Positions 6,508 through 11,511 of a stretch of DNA of 11,511 bases are shown here, piece by piece. The position numbers and the translations under genes are program-made. Numbering within the stretch: position 1 is the stretch's first letter; each line of letters begins with the position of its first letter. The stretch is taken from the NCBI GenBank assembly GCA_021820645.1, contig JAKADJ010000046.1, positions 1 through 11,511 of the forward strand, given 5' to 3'. The stretch is from Bacillota bacterium (GTDB taxonomy: Bacteria > Bacillota_E > Sulfobacillia > Sulfobacillales > Sulfobacillaceae). The notes under the pieces are model-generated. The model saw only the letters and a list, made by a program, of their open reading frames with translations, did no database searches and had not been told where the DNA came from.

Positions 6508-7110
6508 TCAAGTCAACTCGGGCGGATGTTCTAGGAAACGCGCGGCATCTTCAAACGTGAGAATCAAGTCAGGCTTTCCATCTCGCCCGAAGACACCTAG
6601 GTCAACGGGTGTGTTGATCACGGTTGCCCCAAGCACTGTTACCGCCGCTTCGATGATATCGGGCGGAGTACGGAACTTATTCTGGCGGGCCCAGTGGATT
6701 CCTCCTACCACCAGCTGTACCATAAGCTCAGGAGGGCACCCAATAAAACTCGGGACCTCGTAGTCATCAACTTCCAGGTCCGCAGCACGCGCCCGCCCCA
6801 GGCGCTCCATCACTCGGCTAAAAGCCTGGCGACCTGCATGCCAGCGGATGAAGGCATCCTTTAGTCCAAGTCCTCTAACGTCTACGAGGAAGGCGATAAA
6901 CGCGTAATCGTCTAAGCGCGGATTGCGCTTAAGAAGATGGATCGAAGCCATCCCACTCTGCCACGACTCATTAATCCGGCAGTCCACGATGGGCCACGTA
7001 TCCAATCCCGCCATCTGCAGCCGTGCCTCTTCGCGAGGTTTCGATCCCTTAGGCTTTGGCCGGGAGGATTTACCCCGTTTCTTCGTTTGTCCATTAGGTC
7101 CTCGCCCCAC
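6508..7110 (-). CDS. Conserved hypothetical protein with a basic N-terminus
   Basis: About 200 residues, function not recognised. ATG at 7119 is in frame but touches the Shine-Dalgarno sequence GGAAGGA with no spacing. GTG at 7110 sits 9 bases after AAGGA, the same spacing as the GTG starts of the two operon genes at 10976 and 9751, so GTG is preferred. The first 32 residues are Lys/Arg-rich (TKKRGKSSRPKPKGSKPREE) and probably disordered or nucleic-acid contacting. The rest looks globular: WPIVDCRIN.SW..GMASI, then FIAFLVDVRGLGLKDAF, and a later PPELMVQLVVGGIHWARQNKF. From memory this pattern (GMA..., FLVD..CLGVKDA, PE.A..LV.GG..YA...GF.P) recurs in a widespread uncharacterised bacterial family. 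No signal peptide or membrane segment. Own terminator downstream. Confidence 0.75.
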   Translation of the reverse strand: MGRGPNGQTKKRGKSSRPKPKGSKPREEARLQMAGLDTWPIVDCRINESWQSGMASIHLLKRNPRLDDYAFIAFLVDVRGLGLKDAFIRWHAGRQAFSRVMERLGRARAADLEVDDYEVPSFIGCPPELMVQLVVGGIHWARQNKFRTPPDIIEAAVTVLGATVINTPVDLGVFGRDGKPDLILTFEDAARFLEHPPELT

Positions 7111-7151
7111 AGGGATCATTCCTTCCGATTACGACTAATACTAAATTTTTG

Positions 7152-7183
7152 GAGGCCACCACCCGCTCCCCGGCGCTGGCCTC
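7152..7183 (-). terminator. Hairpin between the acyltransferase and hypothetical-protein genes
   Basis: GAGGCCA (7152-7158) and TGGCCTC (7177-7183) are perfect complements enclosing an 18-base GC-rich loop that can fold further. On the - strand it lies 57 bases after the acyltransferase stop and is followed by CAAAAATTT rather than a T-run, so termination would be weak. On the + strand no gene would use it. Confidence 0.4.
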
Positions 7184-7239
7184 TAAGTAACCTCTCCTGC
7201 TAGGAATGGTACCGAGACCCGAGCGATATCCCAAATTGC

Positions 7240-8412
7240 TCATAACTGGCGGGGTGTCAAAACTTCAGTGCCCTTTCGCTCACTACGGATGGTGGCGGCA
7301 GAGCGACCAATGAGCCAAGGACTTATGGGTGTCCTGCCGATTAATGCCATTCCCAGCATGGAGAGAGTGACTAATAGCGTGACGGTAATTGCATCAAGAA
7401 GATAGGACGGCTTGTAGAGATAAAACTTAGATAAAAGCCAGGCCCACCACTCTAGGATCATTGGATGCACTAAATAGATGCCAAAACTGAGGTCGGCAAT
7501 CCACTTAACCAACTTTCCGTATCGTGGGTTACTTTGTCGCCGGGTCTCATAACGAACCCCAATCGCTGATAGAAGCACGATAATCATGACCGCCCATGGA
7601 ATCATGGCCGGTTGCAATACAGCATCTGCCAGCGTCATATTGTGGCCTACATAAGTTTGCAGGAAGAATTCTGCCAACATCACCCCTGCGGTAACGCCGC
7701 TCCAGGTCAATACTGTGCGAAAATGCGTGGCGAGCCATGCACGCACCACTGGCCAATGGAGTGCTCCCACGCCTCCCATAACAAAGAACAAGGTGTAGGT
7801 CCACACTTCTTCACCCGTATAAATATTAAGTCCACCCGGATGGGGACCGACACCATATTGGTCGTAGGTCATAAGGGCCAATTGGAACACCAAAGCAGCA
7901 CCAAGAACCCACCAGGGATGTTTTTTGGCGACACGCATTAACACCAAGAACAGGGGCAAGATAAGGTAAAATTGCATGGTGATGAGTAGATAGTACAGTT
8001 GGAACCAAGCTCCACCATCGAGAAGATTCTTGCCGTACATTAATAGGAAGGCACCCACGCCGGCAAACGTGCTAAACATTAACATATAAGCCGCGCTCCA
8101 AGCCATGTACGGGAACAAAACCAGTTTATAGCGTTTGATCCACACCGACTTCCATTGCAGTTTCTTCCCAAATAATGAGTACGTGAGTACAAACCCGGTA
8201 AGCGCCATAAAGGATTCACGGGTGAAGTGCAAGAGAGACAGAATTGCGCCCGACGAGACCCAGTTCTGGCCATTGGCCGTATACCAGGTCGAGTGAACGG
8301 CCACCACCGACACAATGGTTACCGCGCGCACTAAGTCCATCGCTTCCACATACGACTTCTTTTTCACACTCACGCGCGATCCCCCCAACACCCACTGATA
8401 AAATTGCACCAT
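7240..8412 (-). CDS. Acyltransferase-3 family integral membrane protein
   Basis: Up to 390 residues with about ten hydrophobic segments, matching the acyltransferase_3 (OafA/YrhL-like) family. Its members move acetyl or other acyl groups onto sugars, polysaccharides or lipids at the membrane. Family marks are AMDLVRAVTIVSVVAVHSTW near 24-43, with the conserved Arg and His of the first segment; FTRESFMALTGFVLTY; a K-R-Y-K-L-VLFPYMAWS block; WFQLYYLLITMQFYLILPLF; and a late FGIYLVHPMILEWW. The start is uncertain. ATG 8412 is the most upstream possible (a stop precedes it) but has only a distant GGAG. GTG at 8373, six bases after GGGGGGA, would give MSVKKKSYVEAMDLVRA, closer to typical family N-termini. 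The acceptor is unknown; nearby surface proteins suggest a cell-envelope or exopolysaccharide role. It has no visible operon partner. Confidence 0.85.
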   Translation of the reverse strand: MVQFYQWVLGGSRVSVKKKSYVEAMDLVRAVTIVSVVAVHSTWYTANGQNWVSSGAILSLLHFTRESFMALTGFVLTYSLFGKKLQWKSVWIKRYKLVLFPYMAWSAAYMLMFSTFAGVGAFLLMYGKNLLDGGAWFQLYYLLITMQFYLILPLFLVLMRVAKKHPWWVLGAALVFQLALMTYDQYGVGPHPGGLNIYTGEEVWTYTLFFVMGGVGALHWPVVRAWLATHFRTVLTWSGVTAGVMLAEFFLQTYVGHNMTLADAVLQPAMIPWAVMIIVLLSAIGVRYETRRQSNPRYGKLVKWIADLSFGIYLVHPMILEWWAWLLSKFYLYKPSYLLDAITVTLLVTLSMLGMALIGRTPISPWLIGRSAATIRSERKGTEVLTPRQL

Positions 8413-8805
8413 GAGTCGGGTTTACCACTCCATAATCCCCACCGACTGTTACCGAACCCAGAAGTCCCCTCATCGGCCCTCCATTTGCACATTGCCGGCG
8501 TCATAGCGATGCCCCCATCTCTCTGTTGTGATTATCCAAGTTGCCCAATCCGCAAAAGGTATGTCATCGGTCCACGACACTATATCGGCAACCATGCCCC
8601 TAGTTTGGCTGCAGGACTTTTAGCGTATTTCGATGAAGGGATACGTCAGCCTTCGACGATTTTCGTCCTTCGCCATTTTCTCAAAGTCATGTCAATACGG
8701 CAACTCCCCATTGTACCCCAACGCTGCGGCGGATTCGCCGACCAAACCTCTTCGCACGGTGTCCATTATACGAGGTTATCCTGAGAACGGGCTGAAACGG
8801 GGCCG
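8413..8805. other. Intergenic region upstream of the acyltransferase, no convincing gene
   Basis: Open frames here (for example + 8404-8784 and - 8473-8216) run into or overlap the acyltransferase and show no domain-like composition. On the - strand a TATAAT box lies at 8770-8765, but no -35 match sits at the right distance, so it is only a weak promoter candidate for the acyltransferase. CGGCG-AATC-CGCCG makes a small 5-base-pair hairpin soon after it. Nothing else is supported. Confidence 0.4.
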
Positions 8806-8833
8806 AAAAAAATGGCCAGCTTGTCGGGGCCAT
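8806..8833 (-). terminator. Second, back-up terminator after the TasA-like gene
   Basis: On the - strand ATGGCC (8833-8828) and GGCCAT (8817-8812) form a perfect 6-base-pair stem with a 10-base loop, running straight into seven T (8812-8806; the first T closes the stem). It lies 47 bases beyond the stronger hairpin at 8880-8917, consistent with tandem termination that insulates the acyltransferase gene. Confidence 0.5.
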
Positions 8834-8879
8834 GTGTAGCTAACTAGAATTTTGCTCGGTGCTTTAGACGAATCCCCGC

Positions 8880-8917
8880 AAAAATGTAGCAGGAGAAGAG
8901 TTTCCCCTTCTCCTACT
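8880..8917 (-). terminator. Intrinsic terminator of the sipW/tasA-like operon
   Basis: On the - strand AGTAGGAGAAG (8917-8907) pairs with CTTCTCCTGCT (8898-8888) over 11 positions, with one T-G wobble that pairs only in RNA of this strand, around an 8-base loop. ACA and five T follow (8884-8880). It begins 25 bases after the stop of the TasA-like gene. This is the clearest terminator in the window. Confidence 0.8.
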
Positions 8918-8941
8918 CTGCCCGCAATTTAAACTCGCCGC

Positions 8942-9751
8942 TTAGTGATTAGGTCCCCCGCCGGGAGGGTTATTACCACCCGGAGGGTTCCCACCACCCG
9001 GAGGGTTCCCACCACCGGGAGGGTTCCCACCACCGGGAGGTGCTGGCGTGTTAGCCAGATCTATAATGTCGTATGCTTTTCCGCTCTTGGCATAGTTGTC
9101 GGCTTGTTGCGCATGCACCTTCACCGCAAATTTGCCGCTAGCCCCCTGATAAGCGTTGTTGGCACCGAAGGGCAGGTGAACCGAGACGGTTAACGTGTTC
9201 TGTTGGCCGGGCGCTAATTCCACCCATTGACTACTCGTCACCTTGTTACCTAGATATGCCCCATTGATGAGTGTGTATGTCGTGTTGGGCGTGGTGTTCG
9301 AACTGCTACTTTTCGGGCCCGACATACCGGTTATCATCACGGTTGCGCCCATCCCGTTATCTGGGTGGCCCACTACCGTACCAATAAAGGCGCCGGCTTC
9401 TTCTCCAGTGGCATGGGAAAATAAATTCCCCTTGGGATTTACCGTTAGGTCATACAGTTCCGGCAAAGATCCTGTATTAGTAATCGTAAGTGTCTTGGTC
9501 CACGTGTCTCCAGGCGTCATGTTCGAGATCTTATCGTATTTAGCCGTGAAGGTCGGATTAGACCCCTCAGTGGCCTCTGAATAAGTGGCACCCATGGCTT
9601 GAATATTCAGGGTCCCGGCGGTAAACGTGTTATTGGCTCGAGCGTCCTTAGTGTGCGCGGTGAATTGAGCAAAACTCGAAGCTCCCATAGCTGCCAGCAT
9701 GGCGCCAATGCCAACCGCGGCAGTCGCTACTTTCAACGTCTTCGATATCAC
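8942..9751 (-). CDS. TasA/camelysin-like secreted fibre protein with a Pro-Gly repeat tail
   Basis: 269 residues from GTG at 9751, placed 9 bases after a perfect AAGGAGG (9767-9761). Residues 1-28 are a signal peptide (SKTLK, then a hydrophobic core) ending SSFA-QFTAHTKD, the usual context of SipW-processed TasA/camelysin proteins. The mature part shows family hallmarks: TFTAGTLNIQ near 42-51, LTITNTGSLPELYDLTV at 88-104, LAPGQQNTLTVSVHLP near 179-194 and a closing YQGASGKFAVKVHAQQ strand near 201-216. This is the beta-sandwich that builds TasA amyloid-like biofilm fibres. Although some relatives are labelled peptidase M73, I see no zinc-protease motif. Residues 238-267 are five PPGGGN-type units (separate entry), absent from Bacillus TasA as I remember it. 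It is the last gene of the operon and is processed most likely by the SipW encoded two genes upstream. Confidence 0.85.
   Translation of the reverse strand: MISKTLKVATAAVGIGAMLAAMGASSFAQFTAHTKDARANNTFTAGTLNIQAMGATYSEATEGSNPTFTAKYDKISNMTPGDTWTKTLTITNTGSLPELYDLTVNPKGNLFSHATGEEAGAFIGTVVGHPDNGMGATVMITGMSGPKSSSSNTTPNTTYTLINGAYLGNKVTSSQWVELAPGQQNTLTVSVHLPFGANNAYQGASGKFAVKVHAQQADNYAKSGKAYDIIDLANTPAPPGGGNPPGGGNPPGGGNPPGGNNPPGGGPNH
8951..9040 (-). repeat. Five tandem 18-base units encoding PPGGGN in the TasA-like tail
   Basis: Residues 238-267 read PPGGGN three times, then PPGGNN and PPGGGP, so the coding DNA is a five-copy 18-base tandem repeat with few differences between copies. Near-identical copies are prone to slippage, so copy number may vary between strains. 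The tail is flexible, uncharged and Pro-Gly rich, suggesting a linker, wall-spanning or self-association segment. Confidence 0.85.
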
Positions 9752-9843
9752 TGGATGGTTCCTCCTTAGATTAGCTCAGATTGGTATGAAAAAGTGCTCG
9801 GGCAGAGCAGGAGAACAAGAAACTCCGTAAACTGCTTAAGAAA

Positions 9844-10416
9844 TCATGGCGGTGCCGGGCCGGGCATCTGGTTAGATTTTGGCGGGGCACCGATGGTCAC
9901 CGTAGTAGTGCCGGTCTCGGTGAATCCTGCCACATCCACGGAAACCGTGATTGCGTAGTTTCCGGGTGTTTTGATGGGTGGCCCTTGAAGCACAAGAGGT
10001 AACGTCATGCCTGATGCGAGATTGACGTGCGACAAGGACAGCGAGTAATTTGGGATACCCGATACAATCACCGAAACCGGCAGCACAGATCCTGTCAAAT
10101 TTACCAATTGACCTAAGGACTGCCCGCTGAGTGCTATTGGTAAAGGAACGGGTGGCGGTGTACTGTTTGATAGTTGCACGACTGTTGACTGTTTTTTGGT
10201 TCCCGATGTGGACCCTGTTCCTGCCTCCGACGTTTTCGGCCATTTCATGGTGAATTTGAGTGCCTTCAATTGAAGTGGCATGGCGCTAGGCATGGAGAGA
10301 GCCTGAAACGTTGAGCCCCAAGCCGCCGATGCGGTAAGAGCCCCATAAGACGATCCCCCCAACAAAGAGCTCGCAATAATGCAACCGCCAACTACGCTAA
10401 GGCTTGCTATTTTCAT
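9844..10416 (-). CDS. Small secreted protein, probable shortened TasA-like paralogue
   Basis: 190 residues from ATG at 10416, which overlaps the sipW stop as ATGA (translational coupling), with GCAGGAG 8 bases upstream. A longer reading to 10509 lies inside sipW and is unlikely. Residues 1-25 are a signal peptide ending SSYGALTAS, similar to SSFAQFTAH of the TasA-like protein. The mature part is low in charge: a K-rich stretch (52-75), a Pro-rich linker (87-93), then NLTGSVLPVSVIVSG near 106-120, LASGMTLPLVLQG near 133-145 and PGNYAITVSVDVAG near 151-164. These line up in order with TNTGSLPELYDLTV, LAPGQQNTLTVSV and GKFAVKVHA of the TasA-like protein, suggesting the same fold with a loop region lost. 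It ends in MPGPAPP. By position it takes the place of an accessory fibre subunit, like TapA in Bacillus. The paralogy is inference from a by-eye alignment. Confidence 0.75.
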   Translation of the reverse strand: MKIASLSVVGGCIIASSLLGGSSYGALTASAAWGSTFQALSMPSAMPLQLKALKFTMKWPKTSEAGTGSTSGTKKQSTVVQLSNSTPPPVPLPIALSGQSLGQLVNLTGSVLPVSVIVSGIPNYSLSLSHVNLASGMTLPLVLQGPPIKTPGNYAITVSVDVAGFTETGTTTVTIGAPPKSNQMPGPAPP

Positions 10417-10976
10417 AGGTGCGACTCCTGCTTTAATTCGGCCGATATCCACCGGACAAACAAAAGAATCGCAGCGGTTGCACCCAACATTTCCAATAGC
10501 CATTCCCACCTGTTTTGAATGAACGAAATTGGATAACCGAGGTAGGGCACTTCTCCTTGATAGACTCCCACCACGTTTTTTACCGGAGTGCGGAACGGAT
10601 CTTGCAGCTTATTGGCGTCACCTTTGGTTTGCAAGAGACTCTGATGCCCGGCGTGGGACGTTATTCCAATGATACGGTGGGTCAACAATTCGCCGGGTTG
10701 AGTCGGGTTATAAAAAGTGACGATTTCGCCCTTATAGAAAATCGGATGATGTGACACCGGGAGGTCAAAAACGACTGCCCCCGTACTAAATGTGCCCGTC
10801 ATGGACCCGGACCGAATCACATAAGCTTTGGGAAAATGCGGTACCCCGAAGTTTCCCAAATCACTGGCCAGTAGACCCGCCACCACAATTCCGAGACCCG
10901 TCCACTTTACCGCCTTCAGCGCGCGTCGCGTTATGCTGGCCCCCCGGCTTTGACTTCGCGTCCGACTGATAACCAC
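10413..10976 (-). CDS. sipW: SipW-like ER-type signal peptidase I
   Basis: 187 residues from GTG at 10976, 9 bases after a perfect AAGGAGG (10992-10986). A basic N-terminus precedes a membrane segment at about 24-40. The catalytic region follows: VIRSGSM with nucleophile Ser58, LTHRI with His100 in place of the Lys of ordinary bacterial signal peptidases, and a TKGDAN..QDP block at 117-127 with Asp120 and Asp126. A second membrane segment lies at about 161-176. Ser-His(-Asp) chemistry marks the ER/archaeal type to which SipW belongs. In Bacillus it removes signal peptides from TasA and TapA and promotes fibre assembly. Here it leads an operon with two likely substrates directly downstream, overlapping the first by four bases. 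An out-of-frame ATG lies between the ribosome binding site and the GTG start and opens a 17-codon frame. Confidence 0.9.
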   Translation of the reverse strand: MVISRTRSQSRGASITRRALKAVKWTGLGIVVAGLLASDLGNFGVPHFPKAYVIRSGSMTGTFSTGAVVFDLPVSHHPIFYKGEIVTFYNPTQPGELLTHRIIGITSHAGHQSLLQTKGDANKLQDPFRTPVKNVVGVYQGEVPYLGYPISFIQNRWEWLLEMLGATAAILLFVRWISAELKQESHL

Positions 10977-11051
10977 GTGTTCATTCCTCCTTGCCTTCCG
11001 TTGTGCAAGGTCACGATACCCGGGAGGCCGCCTATCCGACTATCGCCCGAG

Positions 11052-11077
11052 ATGGGTGAATTCAACAGCTCACCCAT
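11052..11077. promoter_or_regulatory. Perfect 8-base inverted repeat upstream of sipW, candidate operator
   Basis: ATGGGTGA (11052-11059) and TCACCCAT (11070-11077) are exact complements around 10 bases. On the - strand the repeat overlaps the end of TTATAT (11081-11076), a possible -10 box with no good -35 at the right distance. It lies about 75 bases before the sipW start, suiting an operator or leader hairpin for the operon. Confidence 0.45.
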
Positions 11078-11183
11078 ATAACGTCGATTAGGTGCCGTTA
11101 TTGTGCCAACCGGGTACCCACAGGTGGATGACACGAATGTTGGTCGGTTGATAAGGGGTGAGTCGCGGTTGATGGCCTTGCCA

Positions 11184-11204
11184 CCCCAAAAACGGTTTTT
11201 GGGG
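11184..11204. repeat. Perfect 9-base-pair hairpin CCCCAAAAA/TTTTTGGGG
   Basis: CCCCAAAAA (11184-11192) and TTTTTGGGG (11196-11204) are exact complements with a 3-base loop. GC pairs are outermost and AT pairs next to the loop, the reverse of a normal terminator, and no T-run follows. It could end transcription entering from the right edge or be a protein-binding dyad upstream of sipW. Confidence 0.45.
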
Positions 11205-11511
11205 AGATTCTTCTTAGCTGAAAATGTCTTTCGTAGGAATTCCTACACGACAGCCTGAACCGGCGTCATGCAAAACTCTGTCGGCCCATGACCCCAATCC
11301 ACCCTCAATATGGAAGCGACAAAGTCCACGGTCGATATTCCTAAATGAATCCGGCATAACGACGCCCAAGCCCCATCGGATTGGCACCAGTCATCTGAAC
11401 TGCCACCAATATGAGCCTTTTGCGCTGTGCGGATTCCCTTGGAGTGTAAGGCTTTCCGGGGTCAGTTAAAAATATTTTCCCCCAAGACTTCACGGAAGAA
11501 TGCGGGTTTGC
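11205..11511. other. Right edge: no convincing complete gene
   Basis: On the - strand a frame from the edge reads KPAFFREVLGENIFN and stops at 11464-11462. It could be the end of a neighbouring gene but is too short to judge. Other - frames (edge to 11341, and about 11460 to 11254) and a + frame (11224-11469) are open for 55-81 codons without recognisable content. A perfect 14-base palindrome GTAGGAATTCCTAC lies at 11233-11246, about 260 bases upstream of sipW. Confidence 0.35.

Noticed and set aside
8216..8473. A - strand frame starting at 8473 with a good GGAGG before ATG
   Set aside because: It overlaps the start of the acyltransferase gene out of frame and its translation is low-complexity Gly/Val; most likely a shadow, although a short leader peptide cannot be excluded.
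8404..8784. 126-codon + strand frame upstream of the acyltransferase
   Set aside because: Antisense to the acyltransferase start, no ribosome binding site, and Cys/Pro/His-rich translation without protein-like patterning.
8951..9045. Tandem repeats as a CRISPR array
   Set aside because: The units are contiguous 18-base repeats without spacers and lie in frame in a coding region.
9752..9843. Attenuator hairpin between the short paralogue and the TasA-like gene (GGAG...CTCC)
   Set aside because: Only a 4-base-pair stem, interrupted further out, with no convincing T-run directly after it.

Overview
The window looks like chromosomal DNA of a Gram-positive, Sec-exporting, TasA-forming Firmicute, possibly a thermoacidophile of the Sulfobacillus/Alicyclobacillus type. 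This is inferred from strong AAGGAGG ribosome binding sites, frequent GTG starts, an ER-type SipW signal peptidase beside a TasA/camelysin-like protein, a YwrD-type gamma-glutamyltransferase, and mid-50s GC by eye. No database search was possible, so the genus is a guess.

Left part, + strand (about 185-5170). A sigmaA-like promoter with a palindrome in its spacer drives a large secreted protein: signal peptide, right-handed beta-helix, two Ig-like repeats and a C-terminal SGNH/GDSL esterase. Its most credible start is a non-canonical ATT. A strong hairpin follows, then about 720 bases with no convincing gene. Next is a cytoplasmic gamma-glutamyltransferase (YwrD type), followed by a C7/G7 hairpin that resembles an IS200/IS605 end.

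Middle (5209-6389, + strand). A promoter flanked by three TGACCTA half-sites precedes an archaeal-type AAA/STAND-like ATPase (ATPase_2 family). Its C-terminal winged-helix part lies in the -1 frame after a run of six G, so the gene is frameshifted.

Right part, - strand (11500 to 6440). A three-gene surface-fibre operon reads sipW, a small secreted protein that looks like a shortened TasA-like paralogue, then a TasA-like protein with a (PPGGGN)n tail, ending in a good intrinsic terminator. Further along the same strand are an acyltransferase-3 membrane protein and an uncharacterised basic-N-terminus protein, each with its own downstream hairpin.

Several genes point to the cell surface: a secreted beta-helix esterase, a sugar or lipid O-acyltransferase, and a dedicated peptidase with two fibre-type substrates. 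The most unusual elements are the sipW/short paralogue/tasA arrangement, the ATT start, the frameshifted ATPase with its TGACCTA-flanked promoter, and the beta-helix/esterase fusion.
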